From Amphibalanus amphitrite (taxonomy: Eukaryota; Arthropoda; Thecostraca; Balanomorpha; Balanidae), in contig NW_024882708.1 in assembly GCF_019059575.1 (NCBI RefSeq), positions 151,306 to 215,305 on the forward strand: a DNA stretch of 64,000 bases, written 5' to 3'. A model generated the notes under the pieces. It was not told the DNA's origin. It searched no databases and was given only the letters and a program-made list of their open reading frames with translations. The position numbers and the translations under genes are program-made. Every line of letters begins with the position of its first letter. Position 1 is the first letter of the stretch. This document shows, in pieces, positions 46,037-57,890 of this stretch.

Positions 46037-47217
46037 CCCGGCAGGCGGTGGGCCTACCAGCCACCTTCCGCGCGGTGGGGGGGGGGGGCACTTTTTTGCC
46101 CCCCCCCGTATCTCCGAAACTACTGGACGGATCCGGAAAATTCAAACGGCGTTCGATAGCCCTGTCAAATTTGTCGAAGGAAACCAAATTTCATTGACCT
46201 CGGGGTCACCGATGACGTCACAGGTCAGGTCAAAGATAAAATGTTTCACCGTTCACGGGGCTTCTAGGGAAAGCGCTATAACACCGAGTAAAACGCATAT
46301 TGTCGAAAATCAGCGATAAGGCGTCAGTTGTCTAGTACATATGTTGCTATTAGAGGTCACTGGTCATACCAGGTCAGGTCACAGGTCAGGTCACCAAGGG
46401 TCACCACATGAGCCCAACTTTACTAAGGTTATGCGATGCATGTTTTATGGCCAGTTTTTCATTTCCAACTCAATGGTGTTGGTTATAAGACCATCAGGTA
46501 CGGTTTAGGTCACTTTCTGGTGGAGGTCAGGTCAAGGTCAGGTCAAAAAAGGTCAAATTTCAAAGTTAATATTTTTGCATAAAATGGGTATCGATTCCAT
46601 GCAACTTGTCACGGGGAGTCTAATGATGGTCTTTGTTTTGCGCTACGAGGTCTAGAATTGCTAAAAATTGAGTTTGAAAATTTGACGTCATCAATTTTGA
46701 ACAGTTTTTTCGCTATAACTTGGCAAAAAAAAGAGGTATCGATCTCAAATTTGGTATGTAGATAGTAGGCGGTAGGGGCTATCACATGTATTCCGTTTTG
46801 TTTCGAAATTCAAAAAACTTCTTGGATTTTTTGCCTATTATATTCAAAAAATCTATTTTTTTGTTTTTTGGGGGTCAAAATCCAAAGAATTCGAAAAACC
46901 GAAATAGCAGTTTTGTAGCCCTTTTAATTCCACACCTTTTATGTCTGAAACATTTTTCTGTATCTCTAAAGCTGTAGGCCTGACAGCTCTTCCTGCGGAA
47001 CCTTTTTTTGGGTCGAAAATGGCAAAAATGACGTCACTCTGACGTCATTAGCGACCAACCTATCATAGCCTTTGGAAAAATTTTGGTCACCATGTGCGCT
47101 AGCTGCTCTCGGGAGGGTACTGAAAGTTTGGTGACGATTGGCGCAGCGGTTCTCGAGATATATCGAAAAACCTAAGGGGGGGGGGCAAAAAAATGCCCCC
47201 CCCCACCGCCTGGAAGG
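46037..47217 (-). mobile_element. TTAA-superfamily element, family C copy 2
   Basis: 1181 bp between TTAA at 46033-46036 and 47218-47221, the reverse orientation of 26906-28095. The G/C hairpins, the AGGTCA array (46370-46410 and 46520-46555) and the CRE pair at 47029-47047 are all retained. The plus-strand frame at 46786 is not a gene. Confidence 0.9.
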
Positions 47218-47494
47218 TTAACAATCATATATAGAACATACAGTTAAAACAATGTGCGTAAACAGTAAACAGCTTCCTTTTTTGGAACCGTATAAGTCCA
47301 CCTGTGTGATTCTTGTATTCCGAATCCATACCACATCTGGCAATGCAGGCATAGTATGGTGCCATTGAATTAGAGGATAGTGATGCACATTTTCTTTCAG
47401 CACGAGGTTCCAATTCATGTGCAACAAGGACTGAAAAATGGTGCAAAAAGTTGTTGGAAGCGGGTTATTGCTATTTGGGAACATCGTGTTTTAA

Positions 47495-48643
47495 CCTGCG
47501 CTCCGTAGGGCTATTGCCGGATCCTGCCATCTGAAGGGGGCGGGGGGGGGGGGGCGTTTCTTCCCTCCTGAGATCTCGGGAAGTTTCCAACAAATTTTAA
47601 AACTCAAACGGCGTTCAATAGCCCCACCAGGGAATTACGCTATGACCAAATTTCATTGACCGAGGTGCAACCGATGACGTTAAGTCAGGTCAAAGGCCGC
47701 ATTTCAGACTGTTTACAGGCCCTCTATAAGAAATAGGTATGTTACTTATAACATCGAGTAAAAGGCATGCAATCGAAAATCTTTGACAGAGTAATGTTTG
47801 GCTAGTACATATTTTACAAATGAGGTAGGTACTTGGATACCAGGTCAAGTCACAGCGGTCAGATCACTAAGGGTCACAGCATGATTCCCATTGGGGCTGT
47901 GTGATGCGTGTTTAATGGCCATCGTTTCATTTCAAATCAAATTATTTGGGGTGACCAATCGGGCCAGTTTAGGTTACGGTCTGGTGAAGGTGAGGTCAAG
48001 GTTAGTTCAAAGAAGGTTGAATTACAAATTTATATTTTTCATACAAAGGTATCGATTCGATAGGTACATATTGTCACGGAGAATCCAATGGGGGTCGTAG
48101 TTTTGCGCTACCTAGTCTAGAACGGCTATTGATCGAGCTCAAAAATGTGACGCAATCAATTTTGAATAGCTTTTCCCCCATAAGTTTCCTCTAAAAAAAA
48201 GAGAAATATGGTATGGATCTGAAATATGGTATGTCGATGGTTGACTTAAGGTTATATAATTTATGTTCCTTTTTTTAAGTTATGAAAAACTTGACATTTT
48301 TGACATGACAATGACAACATGCATACAACATGACATGACACATGACAGATGACATTTTTTGAAGTCCTGTTTATTCTACACCTTTTTGGCTTTATAGATT
48401 CTCTGTATGTTCAAAACTTAGGCATGAAAGTTTTTTTTTGCAAACCTTTTTCTGTCAAAAATCCAGAACATGACGTCATTTGTGGCCAGCATATCTTAGT
48501 GTTTATGAACATTTTACTAGAAGGTGTAAACTTGATGCTTGGGGGTCCTGAATGTTTATGGACGATATCTGCAATACTTTAGGAGATATCGACGGAAAGG
48601 AGAGGATCACCTTTCGCCCCCCCCCCTCCCTATGGGGCGCGGG
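47495..48643 (-). mobile_element. TTAA-superfamily element, family J (related to C)
   Basis: 1149 bp between TTAA at 47491-47494 and 48644-48647. Ends are CCTGCGCTCCGTAGGG and CCCGCGCCCCATAGGG (read inward). It has long G- and C-runs inside the ends, a decayed TGACGTTA at about 47675 and a CRE at about 48471, and AGGTCA-like words in the minus orientation of C. Confidence 0.8.
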
Positions 48644-48962
48644 TTAATATAATTGCACTGAAATAAGAATGCAAACCATCAACAAGTTTAAGGATAAACA
48701 GGAACCTACTTTAAAACGCTTAAATTTAGATGTATTAAGTACGGACCGTCCATTGTCAATCTCATTTTACCTGAGCCCAGCTACACCATAACGATCGGCA
48801 AAGGCAAAATTTAAGACCATATGTCAAAGGCAAATTTAAGAAATTAAAGTGTCAATGTAGAAATTGCACAGCTCATTCACGCAACTCTTATCTGCTGTTA
48901 CGCCTTTTGCTATGCAGAAGCCTGATTTATTCAATCAATTCCAGCTGTCAATACTTTCAAAC

Positions 48963-51900
48963 ATGAACGAGGACGCCAGCAAAAAGAAGATGGAAGAAGC
49001 GACGATAGAGGAAATCGGCGACAGGCGATGGTACCACATCAACCGAAACTTTCTACCTATCAAGCTGGTGTACTTTTGGAATTTTTGTGGTGAGTCTGCA
49101 AAGTTTCCTTGTTTTGCACATGGTCTCAATTGGGAAATGTTCAGGAAAATGCCGTAGATGCTGTCCGCGCCTTATTCGGCACTGCAACTCTTCTTCGGCA
49201 CTGAGCGCCCCCGAGTCGTTAAATACCTACTGGCGTGTACAAAAAGTAAAAAACTAATCAAGCGCTGTTCAGAAACTGTTTGGTGTATATTCTCGTTTTG
49301 TGATTTAAGCTGCTAACGTTGCACTGACTCCGGCTGTGAAACTGATGCTACTGATGTTACGCTGACTGTTGCACTTGATAGTCGACGGTCACTACTTGGT
49401 GCGAAACTGCAATTCCCGGCAGCCACGTACAGGATGCGGCCACTGCCGCGCGGTCACTATTGACGCTGCGATTGTACCAGCCTTGTACCAAGTACCAACA
49501 CGATCTTACCGCTGCTATGCTGACTGTCACTTTTGACTGCGGTTGTCGATAGCCTCATACACGATCCTGCCGCTGCTGACCCTGCAGATGACCTCACTTG
49601 GCCTGACGCTGGCCGACGTCGCTCAGGTCTACCTCTTCATGCCTATAGCCTCTCTGGTGGCACCCATCGTCATAGGTAAGATTATGAACAAACCTGTTTG
49701 CAATGCGTGCATGATGCATGATCATCGAGCTGGGTACCTATGTACTTGGTACTATGCAATATGCAATATGCATTATGCATACTGGTTTTGTTGAAGTAGG
49801 GCACCAATGTCATGGAAGCTGCTTTGTATGTTACCCCTATTGAGAAATCAATACAACATCCATAGTTAATTAAAATACGACATATCCGGTACACCAATTT
49901 AATCAGTCAGGTTATATATTCCGTGGAACCATGGGCCTTGTTCATGCAAACAGCTATTCCACCTGCCTAATAAATCTGTTCATCAATAGTTGCCCCAAAT
50001 GCATGAACGTTGAATTCAATTCTATCGAGTCGGCTGACGGTCCGCCCCGGTCGGTGGTCGGCGGCAGGCCTGCTGGCAGACCGGACCGGCCGGATCCGCG
50101 AGCTGTACATCGGCTGTCTGGTGGTGCACTGCCTGCTGCACCACATGCTCTTCTACATCCCGGCTAGCCCTCACACCACGCCGGAGGCGCTGGCCGCCTC
50201 GAGCAACGGCAGCCGGCTGGAGTGTGCCGACTGGCCGCCGCCGCCCTGCGGCAACCTGACGCGCACGCTGCACTGCACCCTGGTGTGTGACGCGGCCGAC
50301 ACGACGGGCGGCGCCGGCCTGCTGCTCTGCCCGGCCGACGGCCCGTGCCGCGAAGCCACGCCCACGGCCGTGCTGCAGCTGCCGCTGGGCTCGGACGGCT
50401 GCCAGCTGCCGGCGTCGCTGGTCGACGGCGACGTGCAGCTGCAGCTGCACCACGGCGAGTTCAGCTGCCCGTCGAGCTGCTGGCTGGACTGCGCGCCGGC
50501 CAGCGGGCTGCCCGTCTCGAACCGGACCACGTTCTGGATCTACTTCTGGTTGCGAGTGGCGGCCACCTTCTTCCTGAAGCCGACGTTCACGCTGCTGGAC
50601 GCCACCAACCTGGCGCTGGTCAAGAGGCACAAGGAGCCGGGCCAGAACTTCGGCCGGCAGCGGGTCACCGCCATCCTGGCCACCGTCATCATGCCGCCGC
50701 TGGCCGGGCTGCTCATCGACGTCTTCAGTGGTGACGGTGAGAGACGGTGTCCTGACTCCTGCTGAGAACATGCGTCGTATCCGTATTTAGAGAGCGTTCA
50801 TCATTTATTACCTAAGACAAAGAGAATAGCCGCGCGGCTTTGACCACTTGCCGACAACGTAATACTTTCTTCGGATTACTCGTATTTAACGGCTAAAGGG
50901 ACACTTTTGACTTAGTTAGGAGTACCGTTGAACCGCAGCTGTCTTACATTTTCATCTTGTGTATTATATTTATTTTCTGATTTCAGGCCCGACCAATTAC
51001 AGCCCAGCCTTCTTTGTGACGGACGTCTGTGGATTGATTGCTTTGATCACCGTGTTCGCCTCCCGGTTACGCGTCGCACTGCCGGAGAAACCGCATTTCC
51101 AACATCTGGCGCAGGTCAGAGTCCGAAATGGGAGAGGTCATTCAGGGGGCAAAGGTCTGAGTCTGAGTTGGGAGAGGCCGGAGATTCAGGGGGCACAGGT
51201 CGGGGTATTTCTTCTCTCCGAGTGCACATATTAGTGTGCCTGTAAGGGTGAGAATTATAGCTCCCTTGTAAGTCCCTTCCGGAGGAGAGTAGCAGTCGGC
51301 TTGTCTAGACATGACTTTTTCCTATTTCAACCACAGTAAATGATAAATCGGTTAGTGTTTCGGGTCATTTTCTTTTTCTCGATAAAAATACGACAGATCC
51401 GATGGCAAATGCGTAATCGATAGCAAGTAATTAATAAACAGTAATGTGCTCGCGTGACTCAATGTAGGGTGAAGTCGTATAAGAGTACGCACTTAGTGGA
51501 TTTCTTGCTCTCATTTGTTTAATATTTGAAGGAAAGAAATCGCAAATAGGGAATATTAAAGTTCATTGAATTAGCCATCAACCATGGGGCAACGATCCTT
51601 CAGCGTAAATGGAAGTGGTCTAAAACTGACATTTTCTGAACCGTTGCACTTGCGTACTCTTACCATATGGGGTGTGTAAGAGTACGCACGCCAGGCGGGT
51701 GGAGTACGCAAGCATATGAACACACACCTATGCAGCTTGCACTGTCCAAATGCTTAACTTCAAACTCAGAAGGCATTTAAGTTAATTCTAGTATCCAAAA
51801 AAGAAAAACATAAAATAAATCTTTCAAGTCTATAAATCAGGAAATAATCATGTCGTGTGTTTCTTAAAAAAAAATGCACAATCAAAAAGGAGAATAACTC

Positions 51901-54900
51901 GTATTTGGAAGAATTCCGGGTACGCATCTGCATCACAGTGCTCCATTGATGATATACCTACTAAACAAACGTCATTGAGCGATAGATTAATAATTCTATA
52001 TTTCTGTATATTCGATTTAATGTATAATTCTGCGTACTCTTACCCTCCTGAACAGTGCGTCCTTTTACCGTACATGCAATTCGCGCACAAAACAACCCCG
52101 AAATGTTGTGCAAAACTTCGCAAACAGAATATTGCACTGTACGGTAGTTCCCCAGATAACCTCACAAGTTTCCCACAACAATCACGGAAATGTACCTTAT
52201 CTCAATTGCCAAGTATCAAAATTATTGTACCATATCATAATAATATCATAACGCTCGAAAATAATATTCATCGCCTTAAACTCAACAGCGTCGCCGCTCA
52301 ACGCCCACGTTCCGTTGGTGACATGCACGCACTGGCGGCTTCATGTCACTTTATGAACTCGACAAACCCGCGTTGCTAAGCAACCGAAACAGCTGATGCG
52401 TACTCTTATCGCCCGCGTACTCTTACCCGCCCTTACCCTATGTTTAAAAACTCGGCCTGTAGATTGCAATGAAGTATTAGTTTCAATTTCAGCGTTTTTT
52501 TCTGTTTTCAGATTTTCAAACGCCCTGAAACGGTGGTTTTTCTGTTTGTCGTCTTATTTCTGGGCGTCATGTGGGGATTTTTGGAAAGTTTTCTTTTCAT
52601 TTTCCTCAAGGAGCTCAACGCACCAACCTATATGCTTGGTAAGATATTTTCAGTGCTATTTCTGTCCGTTCATACAAGAATTTATGAGATATTATTTTGC
52701 ACGAGCACGATTTATTTTATTTTATCACCAGACACCAAACCACTTCACTTTTTTGTACGAACATAACTTATATTTCTATTTTCTGTAAGGATATGAGTTA
52801 TATTCCTGTATGATTATATGAGTCAAAACATATGCCTGAACTGTTGTTCCCCTCGAGGGACAGTCGGTGCGATTAGCTGTGCACCTCACCAGTTAACCCT
52901 CGCGGGCCCGGGGGGGGGGGCGTTTTTCGCCCTCCCTGGCGAATATTTGGGATAGCTCCCGAACGCTTAGGGATAGGAAAACGAAACTTTCAGTACCTTT
53001 TCTCCTATCAATTTGACATCTTCTGAAGTAAAAAAATTGGACCTAGCCCCCTTGATGACGTCACAAGGTTCATTTTTCTAGACCCCTGCACGGCAAACTT
53101 CGGCGTCACAGACGCAAACTTTAAATAGCTGCTAAAAATAGAGTTTTAGAGATAAAGACAAATTACGAGCACGGTTGTGTAGCGTTTGACCTAGAGAAAA
53201 ATAGTTTTGGTGACCTGAGGTCAGGGGTCAGGTCAACGACCCCGAAATGTGGTTTTAGTTTTTCGAAAATAACTTCGACAAAAATGGTCCTAGAGCTACG
53301 GCAGTGGTACCATCGCATTCGCCTTGTCAAGCCGCGTCGAATGATATATATTTTGTTCGGAAAAGGTCAAGTTTTATGTTGACCTCATGTGACCTCGAAT
53401 GACCTCTGGTTGACCTTGACACATGAAAGGTCGTTTATGATGGATTTGTACCCGTTGATCACGAATCTGGCATCTATTTTCCTCTAAGCCTTCATTTAGA
53501 GCTTCCGGATGGCAAAATTGTCTTATTTATTATTACTGACTTGAATTAGTGAAATAGCCTCTAGCAGGGATACTCTTCAGTGACCTTGACCTTTGAGCAG
53601 CCTTGTATCGTAAGAGGAACCACAAATAGGGAACTGATAAGCCTCAAAACATTTTTAAACATCTTGAAAGTTAGCACACAAGATGTGCGAAAAAGTGCCA
53701 AGTTTGAGATCAATTTTGAGCGTGACCTTGACCTTGACCTTTGATTTTGAGCACATTTTCGGAATCCTCAGATTCTCTTCTTTCGTTTGACACCCAATTT
53801 TGTCGGTTTGATGCCGCCTGCCGTCCTCTAGAAGGCTTACTTTGAGATCACTACACATGTGCCGGTTTTTGCCTTTGACCTTGACCTCTGACCTTGAAAA
53901 TTGACCTGAGGTCAAAAATTTTAGGTGCTTTAGAATCGTCTCGTAAGGACCTTTCGTTTGGTATCGCTTTTGTTTCCGTAGCTCCCTTATTTACGGAGTT
54001 AGACAGGGGGGCGAAAAACGCCCCCCCCCGGGCTGCGGTGGTTGGGATTACCCCCCGGGCCCGGCCGGGTTAACCCTGGCGGGCCCGGGGGGGGGGGCGT
54101 TTTTCGTCCCCCCTGGCGAATATTTGCGATAGCTCTCGAAAGCTTAGGGATAGGAAAGCGAAACTTTCAGTACCTTTTCTCCCATCAATTTGACATCTTT
54201 TGATGTAAAAAATTTAGACCTAGCCCCATTGATGACGTCACAAGGTTGATTTTTCTAGTATCCTGCACGGCAAACTTCGGCGTCACAGACGCGAACTTCA
54301 AATGGCTGCTGAAAATAGTTTCAGAGATAAAGACAAATTACGAGCACGGTTGTGTAACGTTTGATCTAGAGAAAAATGGAAAAATAGTTTTGGTGACCTG
54401 AGGTCAGAGGTCAGATCAACGACCCCAAGCTGTTTAAATCAGTGAAATAGCCTCTAGCAAGGACTACTTTTCTGTGACCTTGACCTTAGAGCAGCCTTGT
54501 ATTGTAAGATGAAACCACAAATAGGGACCTGATAAGCCTCAAAACATTTCAAAACGTCTTGGAAGTTAGCACGCAAGATGTACGAAAAAGTGCAAAGTTT
54601 GAGGTCAATTTTCAGCATGACCTTGGCCTTGATCTTTGATATTGAACACATTTTTGGAATCCTCAGATTCTTTTCTTTCGTTTGACACACAATTTTGCCG
54701 GTTCTATGCATCCTGCCGTCCTCTAGAACGCTTATTTTGAGATCCCTACACATGTGCCGGTTTTTGCCTTTGACCTTGATCTCTGACCTGAGGTAAAAAA
54801 TTTGGGTGCTTTAGAATCGTCTCATAAGGACCTTTCGTTTCGCATCACTTGTGTTTGCGTAGCTCCCTTATTTACGGATTTAGACAGGGGGGGGGGGGCG

Positions 54901-57890
54901 AAAAACGCCCCTCGGGCTGCGGTGGTTGGGATTACCCCCGGGCCCGGCCGGGTTAACAGTCGAGTGGCAAAAGCGGTGTGGCGTTGCCCGTCGTTCAGAC
55001 CCCAGCCTACCCGCAGGCCTGACGATGACTGTGGCCGGCCTGGCCTCGATGCCGTTCAACTGGTGGTCTGACGCCATCACCAGGAAGATCGGGCACGTCA
55101 ACGTGCTCATCATGGCCTTCTTCGGCTACGCGGTCCGCTACGTCGGCTACTCGCTCATCAAGTGAGGACGAAGGCGTGTTTAAGACTGCATGGAGTTCTA
55201 TAGCCTTGACTTCATTCTAAAAATGTGCACCTATATTATACCAAACATGCTGGATTAGTTAGCCCATATTTACCGCTTTCAAGGCACAATCCATTGTTTA
55301 ATCACAGACGTCACTTCAGCATTCGTGACCTGTGATTTATGATTACCGTACGATTAACGGTCGACCTGTTCAGACAGTTTTGCCCCTGTAGCCATGCACC
55401 GTCATTCGATTCCCTACCGATTTTTCGTTTTGTTTTTTTTATACAGGGTGCCCTGGCTGTGTTTTCCGTTCGAGCTGCTGGAGGTGGTCACTGTGCACCT
55501 GATGTGGAACAGCGCTGCCACCTACACGGCGCAGCTGGCGCCTCCCGGCCTGCTCGCCACGATGACCGGACTCTCGGGGATGCTCCACTACAATGCCGGT
55601 GAGACTCACATATATGAGGTTAGTACTAGTAAAGGAGTGTTGGTAATGGTAACATATCGAAAATATCGCTAATGCTGTTTTCTGATGCTTAAAACTGTTA
55701 AAAGGATGATCCTTTCAGCTCAGCCGTGAGCCACGGTAATTTGTCTAAACGATGCGGTGGCGATAGGCAGCTCAAAGCACTGCTTACTCTATAAGGGCCG
55801 GCAGCGTTCTTGAGTTGCCATGGAACGTTCTAACCAGGGGAAGCCAGTAAAAGTTGGTAGCACTAGACCAAATCGGTGCTAAAAATACTATCTACCATTG
55901 GATTCCCATGCGAAATTCATCTTTTTCGAACGAGCCTCACACGTATTCCATAAGAGAAAATGCTAAGCCGATCATGGGAAAAGGATAGTCTCAAGCTTTC
56001 TCTATAACCTCTAGCGTCTTTCGATGCGGAGGCTAGAACACTCAGGTCCAAAAAGCTTTGGGCGTTGCCCGATGTTCCAAATCCCCTCCGTGTGAACACA
56101 AGATTCAGCACGGCTACGGGGCATGCAAGATTGTCTAGAATTGGCGTTTCTTCATTCTTGTACACTGGAGGCTTAGTATTTGGTACTGAGACTTCTCATC
56201 AAAGCATTCTATCTGTGAGGCGCCTTCGATGTTGCCATATAGGTTTCCGCTCCCGGAAAGAATTAGCAACGGCGTTGCCTCCATGAGCTAGCTCTGTTTG
56301 CATAATTTCTCCACCATCTTGCAATTGTATTTCATTGGCTCGAACTGGCGCGACCTGACACCGGTCACCGGTCTCGTCATGGTCCGGCACGACGGAACGC
56401 CGTTCGCCGGAACAACCTAACACTGCCCCAAGGTCCTGCGGCCTAATGTACGTACGCTGCATATATGAGCATCGCCCATCTATGTATGTGCTATGATTTT
56501 CAAGCGATAGTTTCAAGCTATTTAAATACTGAAAACTTAGCTACCGAGCTATTCATGGCTTTGTGGAGTAGAGTAGGTAACTAATCACTCAGTAACATGT
56601 GGTCTATCCGTGCGGCAGGCCATGGTCTGGGCAGCTTCGTGGGCGGCTATCTGATGGCTTCCTACGGCATGGAGTTCACCTACCGCGTCATCGGAGTTGC
56701 CAGCGGCGTTGCCGGCATCCTCTACGCGGTCGTCTACTACTGCTGCCTGCACGGACACATCAAACGCCGCGAGAAGGCCGAAGGTCAGTCGGGAGTCCCA
56801 ATCGGAACAGTTAATGAGTGCTTTCATTAGCCATGTAAAGCACAGAATCCACAGTGGGTATTGAATATGCATTTTGGTTACGGAGCGAGCGAAGCGAGCG
56901 GAGTCTTACGTAGAATAACGGAAATTTCTGAGTATGAGCGGCCGGCCGGCCGGCCGGCCGTGGTCACGATTCTGCGACGCTTATATCTCAGCAACCACTT
57001 GACCGATTTACATGCGGTAATTTGTGTACGGTAGCTTCATTCCTTCTACCAAGTATTGGACTATCCTCGATGCATGTGGGTGACCCCTTATGCGCGTGCC
57101 ACGTGCAAAACGAAGAGGTGTCACTTTTGTAATTGTTGCAATATCTCGGTAACTACTTGGCCGATTGCGCTGAAAGTTGGCATGAAGGTAGGCACCCACT
57201 AGGCAATGCATATCCATGTGCCGGAGTTGGGGTGCTGCTGCACGTGCGCACGTGCAGGGGTCGATTCCAGATCTCGAGAACGGCTGGACCGATGGCGCTC
57301 AAATTTGGCACATGGCTAGGGACCGGTTAGTAGGGTGCCGTGCAAAAGTCAGTTGGGACCCATTTTGCACGTGCGCACGTGCAGTGTGCCGCTTCCAGAT
57401 CTCGAGAACGGCTGGGCCGATTATGCTCAAATTTGGCACATCGCTAGAGACCGGTTAGTAGGGTGCCGTGCACAAGTCAGCTGGAGGTACCCCCTCGAAA
57501 TTTCGCACGTGCAAGGCTCACCCTCTCGCTCGCTCCGTTAGTCGCCCCAAAAGGCGTTATACTGGTATTATTTAGCCAGGATTCCAACAAAATGAGTGCA
57601 ACTTTTTGACGAACTAACAGTGCTGAAGTAATTTACCTGGGGTGTAATGCCATTGACATTACTGACAAAGACTTTAATTATTGTTTTACTTATCTGATTA
57701 TTTCTCATTCGTTCACTATTTAGCCGTATACATATTGTACTTATGTGTATTTTTTATCTGCCGATTTGAGTTTATTCCTTCGACAGGAGCAGCGGTAGAG
57801 GAGACGCTTCCCACGGGCACTAGCACGGCAACACTCACTACAATCGTTCAAAGTGAGGACGGAGCCCGTGTCGAATCCACCAAACTCTAG
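48963..57890 (+). CDS. MFSD6-like major facilitator transporter (9 coding exons)
   Basis: A complete gene of 579 residues. Exons: 48963-49089, 49553-49675, 50068-50736, 50987-51114, 52512-52638, 55017-55161, 55447-55598, 56619-56783, 57787-57890; every junction is GT-AG and phases agree (1,1,1,0,1,2,1,1). Start chosen at the ATG with CAAAC context. It is a multi-pass membrane protein of the MFS_1-like/MFSD6 family; substrate unknown. The N-terminal motif INRNFLPIKLVYFWNF precedes TM1. The loop between TM2 and TM3 has the MFS signature GLLADRTGR, split by intron 2. A long cysteine-rich extracellular loop with N-glycosylation sites (NGS, NLT, NRT) is in exon 3, as in MFSD6. Later helices include GFLESFLFIFLKEL and GLGSFVGGYL. 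The C-tail is Ser/Thr-rich. Introns 4, 5 and 8 hold transposons. Confidence 0.9.
51467..52438. mobile_element. TA-flanked element with internal copies of its end motif, in MFSD6-like intron 4
   Basis: 972 bp between TA at 51465-51466 and 52439-52440. Ends are GGGTGAAGTCGTATAAGAGT and (read inward) GGGTAAGGGCGGGTAAGAGT, both continuing ACGC. The motif TAAGAGTACGC recurs inside in both orientations (about 51653, 51676, 51700, 52032, 52397). The layout parallels 10941-11888. No coding capacity. Confidence 0.7.
52897..54069 (+). mobile_element. TTAA-superfamily element, family K copy 1, in MFSD6-like intron 5
   Basis: 1173 bp between TTAA at 52893-52896 and 54070-54073. Ends CCCTCGCGGGCCCGGGG and (read inward) CCCGGCCGGGCCCGGGG. 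The G/C hairpins have loops GTTTTTC on the left and GAAAAAC on the right. It has a CRE at about 53064, GAAACTTTCAGTACC at about 52985, and TGACC words at 53725-53745 and 53870-53905. Confidence 0.88.
54074..54952 (+). mobile_element. TTAA-superfamily element, family K copy 2, internally deleted
   Basis: 879 bp between TTAA at 54070-54073 (shared with copy 1) and 54953-54956, same orientation as copy 1. It lacks about 290 bp that copy 1 has at about 53255-53545; elsewhere the two are collinear. A CRE lies at about 54231. Confidence 0.88.
56878..57540. mobile_element. GCGAGC-ended repeat element in MFSD6-like intron 8
   Basis: Inverted ends TTACGGAGCGAGCGA (56878-56892) and TAACGGAGCGAGCGA (57526-57540, read inward). 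Just inside the left end is a GGCC-run of 28 bases. The right half has tandem 128-bp units, the best at 57269 and 57397, each starting AGATCTCGAGAACGGCTGG and including GTTAGTAGGGTGCCGTGCA. CACGTGCGCACGTGCA palindromes lie between the units. A related fragment is at 1-136. Confidence 0.7.

Noticed and set aside
48864..48962. In-frame upstream extension of the MFSD6-like gene
   Set aside because: It begins at a TTG codon and contains a probable 5' UTR or acceptor; the ATG at 48963 has a better context and family-like N-terminus.
50022..50771. Minus-strand ORF of 249 codons
   Set aside because: Shadow of exon 3 of the MFSD6-like gene; low-complexity composition.
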